Origin: an uncultured Christensenella sp.
GTDB taxonomy: Bacteria > Bacillota > Clostridia > Christensenellales > UBA3700
NCBI GenBank assembly: GCA_910584635.1
Contig: CAJUBA010000013.1
Location: 1-42,267 of the forward strand
Length of the DNA stretch: 42,267 nt
Direction: 5' to 3'
The notes under the pieces are model-generated. The model ran no database searches and was not told the origin of the DNA. It worked only from the letters and a program-made list of their open reading frames with translations. Of the stretch, positions 23,407 through 31,650 are shown piece after piece. The position numbers and the translations under genes are program-made. The stretch's first letter is position 1, and each line of letters opens with the position of its first letter.

Positions 23407-23442
23407 AAAACGCTCCCGAATTATTTAGGGAGCGTTTTAGTT
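23407..23442. terminator. Bidirectional terminator between the membrane-anchored protein and LysRS
   Basis: AAAACGCTCCC (23407-23417) and GGGAGCGTTTT (23428-23438) form an 11-base perfect stem with T runs on both strands, between convergent genes. Confidence 0.85.
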
Positions 23443-23445
23443 TTG

Positions 23446-25470
23446 TTATTTAATTTGCGTACCTTCGGGAACAATATCGTCCACAAAGATTACTTGACAA
23501 CCGCAAGCGTTGTTCGTAGCCGCAACCAACATTCCGTTGCTTGTTACGCCCGTAATACGGACGGGTTTTAGATTTGCCACAACGATTATTTTTTTACCGA
23601 CAAGTTGCTCAGGCGTATAGTAATGTTTAATAGAAGATACTATAACTCTTTCGTCCTTGCCGTCGAAAAGCGTAAGTTTGTAACAATTATGCGACTTGCG
23701 GATTTCCTGACATTTAGTTATTTTGCAAACTCTCAAATCTACTTTTTCAAAATCGGAAAGTTCGATTTCTTCTTTGAAGTCCGCTACGGGATCAGGTTCG
23801 CCATACTCTACTTTCTTTTCTTCTACTACTTCCTCCGCCGCTTTCTCGCTATCCGCTTCTTCTTGAGTTTTCGGATAAGAGAAATCAAGGAGAGATAGAT
23901 AATCGTTTTTATCTATCGCGTAAAGGAAAAGATAAAGTCTGGGACCTCTTTCCTTATCTATCAAAAGTTTGTACACGTTCTTGAAAAACGCCGATTGACA
24001 AGTTTTAAGTTCCTTATCTTCCAAAGTAAGGTTGCGTATTCTTTTGGGTATAGCGTACAGTTCCGTTTGAAGTTCCGCCAAATCGTAACCGCCGTTTTTC
24101 AGAAAAGCATAAAGTTGAGAAATCTCTTCTTTTTCCGTATCCGTCAAAGAGTCGTAAACTTGCCAGTTTCTGCCCGTTCTCAATTTGTTCATATCTTGAG
24201 GCGAACATTTTTCCAGCCAAAACTTTGCGCGTTCCAATCTGTCCTTGAACTCTTCATACTTAAACGGAGTTCCTATTTTTTCAAATACCAATTCCAACAT
24301 TTTTAGGTTGAAATTCACTACGGAACCCAACTGAACTATAAGGCTCATAGGAACTAAATCCAAATTTCTACCTTCTACGCTTGCAAGTTCCATAATAGAC
24401 TTCGTAAGTTCGTTGGCAGTGCCGTTTTTATAGTCGTTGTACATTTTATCAAACTCGAAATACTGTCTTAGTATTCCGTCGTCCAAACAGAAATTAAACG
24501 CTTTGAGCGGTTCGTTTCGGGAATAAAGCCAAAGCAAAACCTCCGGCTGATAGAGTTTGAGCAACGTTTCGGGAGTAAGGTTTAAACCGGTAGATCCCGA
24601 CATTTTACCCGTCGAAGTATTGCTGTCGCTGATACCTATAAATTCATAGCCTTGGAATATAGGCGCGTCGTAATCGAATATCTGTTTGGAGATATGTTTG
24701 GAAGTATCGTAACTGCCGTTGATACTTGCGTGATCTTTACCGCCCGGCTCGAAATCAACACCCTCGTAACGCCATCTCATAGGCCAGTCGATTTTCCAAG
24801 CGAGTTTGCAGTTAAAATCCTTAGTGAAATCAAAACTTCCCTTATATCCGCACCTGCAACTATAAGTCGCTTTAACGCAATCGTCCGATAAACTCTCAAT
24901 TTTCGTCGTATCTTTTCCGCATTCGGGACAGTATATGCTTACGGGATAATAGGAATCGCGCTCCCCTTCCTGCGCTTCTTGCGTACGGTGCGAATCTATT
25001 ATATCAAAAATCTCTCCGCGTTTTTTAAGCGCAAGCAATATATAGTCTTTGTATTTTCCCGAACGGTACATCTGCGCCTGATGACGAAATTCCATTTCAA
25101 TACCGAATTTTTTAAGCGAACTTTCAAATTCCTTTTCAAAATACTCCGCGTAATTTTTCGCGTCGCTTTGCGGGAAAGGATTCGGCACGTCGACGTAAGG
25201 ACATCCGATATATTTTTCCATATCGGAATTGACTTTCGCAACGTTCACAGGAACCTTTCTCATACGGTCAAATTCATCCCAAGAAAACAGTAATTTTGCT
25301 TTCTTGCCCATTTTTCTCAAAGACTTTGCCACAAAATAACTGGTGGCAATATCTCTGAAATTGCCGATATGAATAGAACCGGAAGGACTGATTCCCGCGG
25401 CGCAAACGTACTCTTCCTTATTTGGATTTCTATCGATAATTCTCTGCGCAATCTGTTCCGCCCAATGCAT
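23446..25470 (-). CDS. lysK: Class I lysyl-tRNA synthetase with C-terminal tRNA-binding domain
   Basis: Charges tRNA-Lys. It is a class I (Rossmann) LysRS, the type found in archaea and a minority of bacteria, not the usual class II LysS. HIGN is at 34-37, the zinc-binding CPECG and CRCG pairs at 181-185 and 205-208, and KMSGS at 289-293, followed by the helical anticodon-binding region to about residue 520. An acidic linker (EEADSEKAAEEVVEEKK) leads into a domain from about 560 to 674 (FEKVDLRVCKITKCQEI, then NLKPVRITGVTSNGMLVAA) that matches the Trbp111/EMAP-II fold found at the C-terminus of MetRS. At 674 residues it is about 150 longer than most class I LysRS proteins. A fusion of these two modules is unusual. 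Confidence 0.93.
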   Translation of the reverse strand: MHWAEQIAQRIIDRNPNKEEYVCAAGISPSGSIHIGNFRDIATSYFVAKSLRKMGKKAKLLFSWDEFDRMRKVPVNVAKVNSDMEKYIGCPYVDVPNPFPQSDAKNYAEYFEKEFESSLKKFGIEMEFRHQAQMYRSGKYKDYILLALKKRGEIFDIIDSHRTQEAQEGERDSYYPVSIYCPECGKDTTKIESLSDDCVKATYSCRCGYKGSFDFTKDFNCKLAWKIDWPMRWRYEGVDFEPGGKDHASINGSYDTSKHISKQIFDYDAPIFQGYEFIGISDSNTSTGKMSGSTGLNLTPETLLKLYQPEVLLWLYSRNEPLKAFNFCLDDGILRQYFEFDKMYNDYKNGTANELTKSIMELASVEGRNLDLVPMSLIVQLGSVVNFNLKMLELVFEKIGTPFKYEEFKDRLERAKFWLEKCSPQDMNKLRTGRNWQVYDSLTDTEKEEISQLYAFLKNGGYDLAELQTELYAIPKRIRNLTLEDKELKTCQSAFFKNVYKLLIDKERGPRLYLFLYAIDKNDYLSLLDFSYPKTQEEADSEKAAEEVVEEKKVEYGEPDPVADFKEEIELSDFEKVDLRVCKITKCQEIRKSHNCYKLTLFDGKDERVIVSSIKHYYTPEQLVGKKIIVVANLKPVRITGVTSNGMLVAATNNACGCQVIFVDDIVPEGTQIK

Positions 25471-25530
25471 AGGTACACCTCATTTATTTATTTTTATGAA
25501 AAAACGTATATTAGAATTTATTTCTTTGAT

Positions 25531-25559
25531 ATTTTAGCATATAATCTATATTTTTTCAA
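25531..25559 (-). promoter_or_regulatory. Promoter of the LysRS gene
   Basis: TTGAAA (plus 25554-25559) and TAAAAT (plus 25531-25536), spacer 17, on the minus strand. I see no T-box features in the leader. Confidence 0.6.
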
Positions 25560-25668
25560 CTAATATAAGCCAAACGGCGTTAAATTTTAATATGACTTAA
25601 AACTCAACGCTTTTGTCGCTCGCCTGTTAAATATAACCCGATAAATCGAACCTAACCCTATTACTCTG

Positions 25669-26478
25669 TCAAAATTTTTTATTGCGATATACTATAGGCG
25701 GCACGCCGACGATTTTCTTGAAACAAATAGAAAAATATTGCTGATCGCTGAATGAAAGTTTGGACGCAATATCGGCGATAGACAGCGAACAGTTGTCGAG
25801 ATAGACCTTGGCGTATTCGATTTTTCTTTCCAAAAAATAATTGTAAGGAGTTATGCCGAACGCTTTTTTGAAAATGTGAATTATATGGTTTTTAGTGTAT
25901 CCAAACTGCGCGCTTAGACTCTCAAGAGAAAGTTCGCTTTCAACCATCATATCCAACGTATCTTTTATCTGCATTGCAAGTCCCGTCTTTTTATCGTTGG
26001 CGGAATTGCTTCTGATTGCGGTAAATATTTCAAAAAGTTTAATGGACACTCCGTCCGTAAGTTTTTTATAATTGTTTTTGAAATTTTTGAGATAGTACAA
26101 TATGTCTTGGAAATAATTGCCCACATAACAGTTGGAGAAAAGATAGGTATCCTTGGGAAGATAGATATCTACAATCTCTTCCATTAAGCGACCTTCGAAA
26201 ACAACCCATATTTTATGCCAACCGTTTTTCTTACTTGAAGAATATTTATGATGGCTTCCTTTTTTCAAAAAGAAAACGTCGCCAACCTTGGGATAATAGG
26301 TCTTGCCGTCTATTTCCAATATACCTTCGCCGGACACTATGTATTCAAGCGCCATAATATCGGAATCTCTGCGCTCTTCATTTACGCTGTCTTCCTGTTG
26401 AGTTTCCCCTATCATTCTTATTTTAACAGGAGAATCCTCGTCTATATATCTGGAAAAATTGATAAAAAATTCTGCCAT
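25669..26478 (-). CDS. AraC-family transcriptional regulator
   Basis: A 269-residue regulator with an N-terminal cupin-like sensing domain (about 1-150, with GEGILEIDGKTYYPKVGDVFFLKKG) and two helix-turn-helix motifs at the C-terminus: LSLESLSAQFGYTKNHIIHIFKKAFGITPY and LSIADIASKLSFSDQQYFSICFKKIVG. Such proteins usually sense a sugar and activate nearby genes, but no sugar operon is adjacent. An ATG six codons upstream lacks a ribosome site; the ATG at 26478 has GGAG seven bases before it. It lies between the LysRS gene and the Trp/Tyr-type ABC operon and is probably transcribed alone. Confidence 0.9.
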   Translation of the reverse strand: MAEFFINFSRYIDEDSPVKIRMIGETQQEDSVNEERRDSDIMALEYIVSGEGILEIDGKTYYPKVGDVFFLKKGSHHKYSSSKKNGWHKIWVVFEGRLMEEIVDIYLPKDTYLFSNCYVGNYFQDILYYLKNFKNNYKKLTDGVSIKLFEIFTAIRSNSANDKKTGLAMQIKDTLDMMVESELSLESLSAQFGYTKNHIIHIFKKAFGITPYNYFLERKIEYAKVYLDNCSLSIADIASKLSFSDQQYFSICFKKIVGVPPIVYRNKKF

Positions 26479-26526
26479 ATCCACGCTCCGCAACATTTTC
26501 TATAAATCAGAAATTTGTATATATCA

Positions 26527-26555
26527 ATAATACCATTGTTTTATTTAATAATCAA
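26527..26555 (-). promoter_or_regulatory. Promoter of the AraC regulator
   Basis: TTGATT (plus 26550-26555) and TATTAT (plus 26527-26532), spacer 17, on the minus strand. The rest of 26560-26830 is very AT-rich with no gene or recognisable RNA. Confidence 0.5.
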
Positions 26556-26833
26556 TCAATTTGAAAAGTTTTAGACAAAATAGTATTGTTTTTATGATAA
26601 AACGGTCAAATTTTGCAAAATTTTAATTCCATTTTAATTTATCAATTTTTATTATATTAAAAAATTTCTAAAAATACACCCGATTTTACCGCTTATAATT
26701 ACAATATATATCAAATCGCTGTTTTATCCATACAAATTTCTATTTTTGCATATTTTATCGACAAAATTTAATTATTTGTTTGCAATTATACAGATTAAAG
26801 ACATTTGAAAATATTGATATATATAAAATTCAT

Positions 26834-26865
26834 AAAAAGATAACGGCTTTCGCCGTTATCTTTTT
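26834..26865. terminator. Strong terminator after the Trp/Tyr-type ABC operon
   Basis: AAAAAGATAACGGC and its complement form a perfect 14-base stem (26834-26847 with 26852-26865) with a four-base loop, 14 bases past the ATPase stop codon. Confidence 0.85.
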
Positions 26866-26879
26866 ATGTCAATTAAATT

Positions 26880-27674
26880 TTAACTGAGCAACATCCTGTC
26901 GTTGGCAAAATCTCCTCCGGAATTCTGTTCGAATTTAGCAAGTAGGTCTTGAACCGTAAGATTTGCTTTTTCCTCGCCCTTTACGTCGTAAATAATACTT
27001 CCGCCCATCATCATTATAAGTCTGTTTCCGTATTTGATAGCGTCTTTCATATTGTGCGTTATCATAATAGTCGTAATATTTTGACTCCCTGTCAACTCGT
27101 CTGTGAGGGATAGAACTTTGCTCGCCGTCTTCGGGTCAAGCGCCGCGGTATGTTCATCCAAAAGTAGAACTTTCGGCTTTTTGAGAGTAGCCATAAGAAG
27201 AGTCAATGCCTGTCTTTGACCGCCTGAAAGCAATCCCACTTTAGTCGTAAGTCTGTCTTCAAGATTCAAATCGAGCATTTTAAGTTTTTCTTTGAAAAAT
27301 TCTCGCTCTTCTTTTTTAATATTCCATCTAAGTCCGCGTCTGCTGCCTCTTCTATTGGCAAGCGCGAGATTCTCTTCGATATTCATATTGCCCGCAGTTC
27401 CGACCATGGGATCTTGAAATACTCTTCCCACCATGCTCGCTCTCTTATATTCGGGCATTCTGGTTACGTCCACGCCGTCGATAACTATCCTTCCCTCTTC
27501 GGGAGAAAATACGCCCGCGATAATATTGAGCATTGTAGATTTACCCGCGCCGTTACCGCCGATAACCGTAATGAAATCGCCTTCTTCGACTTTCAAATTG
27601 ACGTCGACAAGCGCTTTTTTCTCGTTTATCGTTCCGATATTAAACGTCTTATGTATTCCGCTTAACTCGAGCAT
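26880..27674 (-). CDS. ABC transporter ATP-binding protein (TrpXYZ type)
   Basis: A 264-residue ATPase. Walker A is GGNGAGKST (about residues 38-46), the Q-loop VFQDPMVG, the signature LSGGQRQAL, Walker B VLLLDEHTAALDPK (with His where Pro is usual), and the H-loop MITHNMKDA. The GTAGNMNIEENLALANRRG stretch after the Q-loop is typical of ATPases that pair with YckA/TrpY-like permeases. It is the last gene of a three-gene operon, one base after the permease. Confidence 0.93.
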   Translation of the reverse strand: MLELSGIHKTFNIGTINEKKALVDVNLKVEEGDFITVIGGNGAGKSTMLNIIAGVFSPEEGRIVIDGVDVTRMPEYKRASMVGRVFQDPMVGTAGNMNIEENLALANRRGSRRGLRWNIKKEEREFFKEKLKMLDLNLEDRLTTKVGLLSGGQRQALTLLMATLKKPKVLLLDEHTAALDPKTASKVLSLTDELTGSQNITTIMITHNMKDAIKYGNRLIMMMGGSIIYDVKGEEKANLTVQDLLAKFEQNSGGDFANDRMLLS

Positions 27675-27675
27675 A

Positions 27676-28779
27676 CTACGCCTCCCCTACGGCTTTATCG
27701 CCGTCGTTTGCAGTGTTTGTCGCACTATTTTGCGAAATCTGCTCGCTTACGTCGGAATTTTCTCCGCCTACCGTGTCGACTTGTTCGCTTTGCACAACGT
27801 CTGTACTGTCGCCGTTATCGGAATTCTTAATCTTTTTATTCTTTTTCGGCAATTTGCCGACTTTTTCCTTGATAAAAGGAATAGCCAAAAATACTACTAC
27901 AAGCGCCGAAGTCAAAATTTTCACATAGTCGGTATTGATACCCGTCAAATAAATATAAGATATAATAATTCTGTATATAATGCTTCCTAAAGCGACGCTG
28001 AGCAATCTCGCCCAGAACGGGAATTTGCCGGATATGATACTCTCGCCTATTATAATTGCTGCCAAACCTGCGACAATGGAACCTACGCCCATAGTGTTGG
28101 TAGCGTTACTTTGTTGGAAGACTACCAAAGCGCCCGAAAGCGCAACAAAAGCGTTGGAAAGCACCAATCCCAAAATTTTCGAACTTTGCGTGTTAATTCC
28201 CTGCGCCATAGCCATTTTTTCGTTGTTGCCTGTAGCGCGCATTGCGCTTCCCGTTTCCGTACCGAAAAACCAGTACAAAAGCCCGACGACTATCGCCACA
28301 GCGATAATACCTACGATAAATATTATCCAGTTTCTACCTATAGGCATAAACTCCGCAATTTTTGTAAAAAGCGTAGAGTTGAGCGCCAAACTTGACGACA
28401 TATTTCCGAATCCGAGATTCAAGCCCATTATAAACATGTTTACCGAATACAACGCCGTCATCGTCAAAATACCCGACAAAATGGGCGCAATCTTAAGTTT
28501 TGTATTCAAAAGTCCCGTAACAAGTCCTGCTAAACCGCCTATTATCATTGCGATAAGCATCGCAACTATTGCAATAAAAACGCCTTGTCCCGAACCTTTC
28601 GATACAAAATTTTCGCATAGAGTCATCATTATCGCCGCAGTAGCGCCACCAGTAGCAAAACTGCCTTCGACAGTCAAATCTGCAAAATCGAGGATTCGGT
28701 ATGAGATGTATACGCCTATAGCCATAATCGCCCATACTAAGCCCTGATCTATACCTGTCAACAATGTCTTAAATATCAT
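27676..28779 (-). CDS. ABC transporter permease (TrpXYZ type)
   Basis: A 367-residue inner-membrane protein with about eight to nine hydrophobic helices up to residue 300. The conserved AIGVYISYRILDFADLTVEGSFA block near the N-terminus matches the branched-chain-like permease family used by TrpX-type binding proteins. Unusually, the C-terminal tail of roughly 60 residues is hydrophilic and rich in Asn, Ser, Asp and Gln. AGGAT is positioned before the ATG. It is 24 bases downstream of the binding-protein gene. Confidence 0.92.
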   Translation of the reverse strand: MIFKTLLTGIDQGLVWAIMAIGVYISYRILDFADLTVEGSFATGGATAAIMMTLCENFVSKGSGQGVFIAIVAMLIAMIIGGLAGLVTGLLNTKLKIAPILSGILTMTALYSVNMFIMGLNLGFGNMSSSLALNSTLFTKIAEFMPIGRNWIIFIVGIIAVAIVVGLLYWFFGTETGSAMRATGNNEKMAMAQGINTQSSKILGLVLSNAFVALSGALVVFQQSNATNTMGVGSIVAGLAAIIIGESIISGKFPFWARLLSVALGSIIYRIIISYIYLTGINTDYVKILTSALVVVFLAIPFIKEKVGKLPKKNKKIKNSDNGDSTDVVQSEQVDTVGGENSDVSEQISQNSATNTANDGDKAVGEA

Positions 28780-28803
28780 AATTTATCCTATCTTTTTCTA
28801 TCG

Positions 28804-29760
28804 TTATTTCAACAGATCTTTTACCGCCTGAGGAATAGTAAAGCCTATTTCTTCAGCGATTTTCTCGTTTATGCTAAGTTCGAAACTGTCGGGATTTTCA
28901 AACGGAATTTCTTTTGGCAATTTCTTACCCGTGATAATATCATACGCCATATAAGCCGCTCTTTCTCCGATAGCCTTGTAATCTACGCCGTAAGTTGCGA
29001 TACCGCAACCGTCGTTCATGTTGCCCTCGCCGCATACGATAGGCAAATTGCACTCCGTGGATTTGTTCATTACGTTTACGGTTTTAGCCGCGCTGGCAAG
29101 TTTGTTGTCGGTAGGAATATATATCGCTTGAACGCCTTGGCTCTTAAACGAGTTGAACATCTGCTCTACGTTGTCAAGTTCGCTGATACCGCCGTCAACC
29201 ACGGTAATTCCCTTATCTTCCATGCAAGCCTTTGCCATCTTGAATTGAGTTACGGAATTCGGTTCGCTGTTGGTATACAAAATACCGAACGTTGTAGCGC
29301 CGGGAACGAGTTGTCCCATGAGTTCGACTTGCTTTTCTATGTTATTCAAATCGGTAGTACCGGTTGTATTATCGGCAACAAGTTTAGCCTCTTCGGGCGA
29401 AGTAACCGCCGTATAAACGACGGGAATTCTAGAATCTGCCGCCGCTTTTGCTGCGATAGCGCTAGGCGTAGCGATAGCGAAAATAAGATCAACGTTTCTC
29501 GTTACCAAATTCTCTGCCGCCGTAGTAGCGTTTGCAGTATCTCCGCTGGCGTTGTTATAAATAAAGTTGACAGTCTTGCCGTCCGCTTCTATCAACTCTG
29601 TCAATTTACTCTTAAATCCTTCGTAAGAACTGTCAAGAGCGAAGTGTTTTTCAAACTGAGATACTCCGACAGTATAATCGTACGACTGACATCCTGCGAA
29701 AGCCGCGATAGAACATACTGCCAAAACCGCTATCATCATTGCAACGATAATTTTTTTCAT
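28804..29760 (-). CDS. ABC transporter substrate-binding lipoprotein (TrpX/YckB type)
   Basis: A 318-residue lipoprotein with an N-terminal signal and lipobox AFAGC (Cys24). The mature part matches the ABC_sub_bind family (PF04392): VGVSQFEKHFALDSSYEGFK, DLIFAIATPSAIAAKAA, PVVYTAVTSPEEA and LPIVCGEGNMNDGCGIATYGVDY. Relatives bind tryptophan or tyrosine, or are of unknown specificity, so the substrate is only a guess. It is the first gene of the operon and has a good promoter. Confidence 0.92.
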   Translation of the reverse strand: MKKIIVAMMIAVLAVCSIAAFAGCQSYDYTVGVSQFEKHFALDSSYEGFKSKLTELIEADGKTVNFIYNNASGDTANATTAAENLVTRNVDLIFAIATPSAIAAKAAADSRIPVVYTAVTSPEEAKLVADNTTGTTDLNNIEKQVELMGQLVPGATTFGILYTNSEPNSVTQFKMAKACMEDKGITVVDGGISELDNVEQMFNSFKSQGVQAIYIPTDNKLASAAKTVNVMNKSTECNLPIVCGEGNMNDGCGIATYGVDYKAIGERAAYMAYDIITGKKLPKEIPFENPDSFELSINEKIAEEIGFTIPQAVKDLLK

Positions 29761-29819
29761 TATAATCTCCCTCGTATATTTCGGGTTAATTCCCTAGCAT
29801 ACTAAACGTATTATATAAT

Positions 29820-29848
29820 ATTTTAACTTGAATTGCTCGAATTGTCAA
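29820..29848 (-). promoter_or_regulatory. Promoter of the Trp/Tyr-type ABC operon
   Basis: TTGACA (plus 29843-29848) and TAAAAT (plus 29820-29825), spacer 17, on the minus strand, about 60 bases before the binding-protein ATG. Confidence 0.75.
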
Positions 29849-29888
29849 TAAAATATTATAATATAACAAGAAGATAAGAGATATCGAT

Positions 29889-29950
29889 TTTGACGTTTTG
29901 TCAAATTGTGCTTTGAATCGTTTTTCAAAAGGCAAATTGTGTGGTAAAAT
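29889..29950 (+). promoter_or_regulatory. Malic enzyme promoter and inverted repeat
   Basis: An extended -10 (TGGTAAAAT, TAAAAT at 29945-29950) lies 39 bases before the malic enzyme ATG, with a weak -35. Upstream at 29889-29905 is the perfect inverted repeat TTTGACgttttGTCAAA, a candidate operator lying between this promoter and the divergent ABC promoter. Confidence 0.45.
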
Positions 29951-29989
29951 ATTGTTGTAAAAATATCATCCGACACAGGAGAAATCAAT

Positions 29990-31159
29990 ATGGATTACAT
30001 GAAAGAATCGTTGAAGAAACACTATGAGTGGCAAGGTAAAATAGAAATTACCGCTCGCTCGAAAGTCAGAAATAAAGAGGATTTATCGCTTGCGTACACG
30101 CCGGGCGTCGCTCAAGCGTGTCTTGAAATACAAAAAGATATCAATAAGTCATACGAACTTACAAGAAGATGGAACACCGTCGCGGTAGTAACAGACGGCA
30201 CCGCAGTATTGGGACTGGGCGACATAGGTCCCGAAGCGGGTATGCCTGTAATGGAAGGCAAATGCGTGCTTTTCAAAGAATTCGGCGACGTGGACGCTTT
30301 TCCTTTGTGCGTAAAGTCCAAAGACGTAGACGAAATTGTAAATACCGTCGCTTTGATAGCGGGAAGTTTCGGCGGAGTAAATCTCGAAGACATCTCTGCT
30401 CCGAGATGTTTTGAAATAGAGAAAAAACTCAAAGAACGCACCGACATACCAATCTTCCACGACGATCAGCACGGAACGGCAGTCGTTACCGCCGCCGCTC
30501 TTATCAATGCGTTGAAATTGGTAGGCAAAAAGTGGGAGGACGTAACCGTAGCATTCAGCGGCGCTGGCGCGGCTGGCACTGCTATAGCGAAACTTCTTCT
30601 CAAATTAGGCGTAAAAGATATACTCGTTTGCAATAGAAAGGGAATTATTTGCAAAGGAATAAACGAGCCGAAAGGCAATGAAGAAATCGCGCTTATAACC
30701 AACAAATCAAACAGACAAGGCTCTCTTGCCGACGCAATGAACGGCGCGGATATTCTAATAGGCGTTTCCGCTCCCGGCATAGTATCTCAAGATATGATAA
30801 GATCTATGGCAAAAGACGCTATTGTCATGGCTATGGCAAACCCTGTTCCCGAAATCATGCCCGACCTTGCAAAGGAAGCGGGCGCGGCAGTCGTAGGCAC
30901 CGGAAGAAGCGACTTCCCCAACCAAATCAACAACGTGCTTGCCTTCCCCGGAATATTCAGAGGCGCTTTGGACGTGAGAGCAAAAGAAATAAACGAAGAC
31001 ATGAAGATGGCGGCGGCAAAGGCTATCGCAAGCCTTGTAAGCGACGAGGAACTCAAAGCGGATTATATCCTTCCTATGGCTTTTGACCAAAGAATCGGAA
31101 AAACCGTGGCAAAAGCAGTCGCTCAAGCGGCAAGAGAAACCGGAGCGGCAAGAATATAA
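29990..31159 (+). CDS. NAD(P)-dependent malic enzyme (oxaloacetate-decarboxylating)
   Basis: Converts malate to pyruvate and CO2 with reduction of NAD(P)+. The 389-residue protein is the short bacterial type. Visible motifs are the tyrosine-bearing SLAYTPGVAQAC near residue 34, the metal-binding acidic cluster in NLEDISAPRCFEIE, FHDDQHGTAVVTAAAL, and the dinucleotide-binding GAGAAGTAIAKLL. CAGGAG before the ATG supports the start. It links C4 acids to the pyruvate node used by PFL and AdhE nearby. It is alone on the plus strand, with a terminator downstream. Confidence 0.95.
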   Translation: MDYMKESLKKHYEWQGKIEITARSKVRNKEDLSLAYTPGVAQACLEIQKDINKSYELTRRWNTVAVVTDGTAVLGLGDIGPEAGMPVMEGKCVLFKEFGDVDAFPLCVKSKDVDEIVNTVALIAGSFGGVNLEDISAPRCFEIEKKLKERTDIPIFHDDQHGTAVVTAAALINALKLVGKKWEDVTVAFSGAGAAGTAIAKLLLKLGVKDILVCNRKGIICKGINEPKGNEEIALITNKSNRQGSLADAMNGADILIGVSAPGIVSQDMIRSMAKDAIVMAMANPVPEIMPDLAKEAGAAVVGTGRSDFPNQINNVLAFPGIFRGALDVRAKEINEDMKMAAAKAIASLVSDEELKADYILPMAFDQRIGKTVAKAVAQAARETGAARI

Positions 31160-31184
31160 ATTACCTATTTATAATAACAAATGC

Positions 31185-31220
31185 AAAAACGCGTCTCGAA
31201 AATTCGGAACGCGTTTTTAT
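31185..31220. terminator. Terminator after malic enzyme
   Basis: AAAAACGCGT (31185-31194) pairs with ACGCGTTTTT (31209-31218), with a further CGAA/TTCG inner pair, then T-rich sequence. Confidence 0.8.
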
Positions 31221-31249
31221 TTTACTCTCTTATTCCTGTTACTGTTATA

Positions 31250-31435
31250 TCAATGGGTCAACAGCATCATAACTATTACCGTAACGATTAAAAGACAAAC
31301 TGAAATTAAAATTCCTTTTGCAAGAAAAATAAGTTTATCGAGTTTTTCATTCAGTTTGCGTTGATATTTTACATAAATTAACAAAGCGGTCTTTTGAGGA
31401 TCTTTCTTCTTATCTTTTTCTTTATTTTCGTCCAT
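31250..31435 (-). CDS. Small single-helix membrane protein, 61 residues
   Basis: Not recognised. A highly charged N-terminus (DENKEKDKKKDPQK) is followed by a polar helix (YVKYQRKLNEKLDKL) and one C-terminal membrane helix (about residues 38-60, FLAKGILISVCLLIVTVIVMMLL). AGGGGG nine bases before the ATG, and a promoter of TTGACT and TAAAAT with spacer 17 (plus 31524-31552), support it as a real gene with a leader of about 80 bases. It has no partner in the vicinity. Confidence 0.55.
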   Translation of the reverse strand: MDENKEKDKKKDPQKTALLIYVKYQRKLNEKLDKLIFLAKGILISVCLLIVTVIVMMLLTH

Positions 31436-31523
31436 TTATCAATACCCCCTTACAAATAGCAAGAATATAAAACTCAACAAAGCGCTTATTATTAAATCGT
31501 TTATTCTGCCACAATCTATGTTT

Positions 31524-31552
31524 ATTTTATCACACAATAGCATTTGAGTCAA
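31524..31552 (-). promoter_or_regulatory. Promoter of the 61-residue membrane protein
   Basis: TTGACT (plus 31547-31552) and TAAAAT (plus 31524-31529), spacer 17, on the minus strand. Confidence 0.5.
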
Positions 31553-31589
31553 TACGCATTTTTGTATTTACAAATATAATACGTTTATA

Positions 31590-31625
31590 GACATAAAAAA
31601 GAGCAAGCCTGAACCTGCTCTCTTT
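31590..31625 (-). terminator. Terminator after adhE
   Basis: On the minus strand AGAGCA (plus 31616-31621) pairs with TGCTCT (plus 31600-31605), followed by a T run (plus A tract 31594-31599). Confidence 0.75.
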
Positions 31626-31650
31626 TATTTATGAAATCTTATCTATAATA

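Noticed and set aside
25471..25668. T-box or other amino acid riboswitch before LysRS
   Set aside because: No T-box sequence or specifier arrangement is visible; only an ordinary promoter and a short leader.
27980..28747. 255-codon plus-strand frame opposite the ABC permease
   Set aside because: Antisense of a membrane protein gene; repetitive Ile/Ala/Pro composition typical of such shadows.
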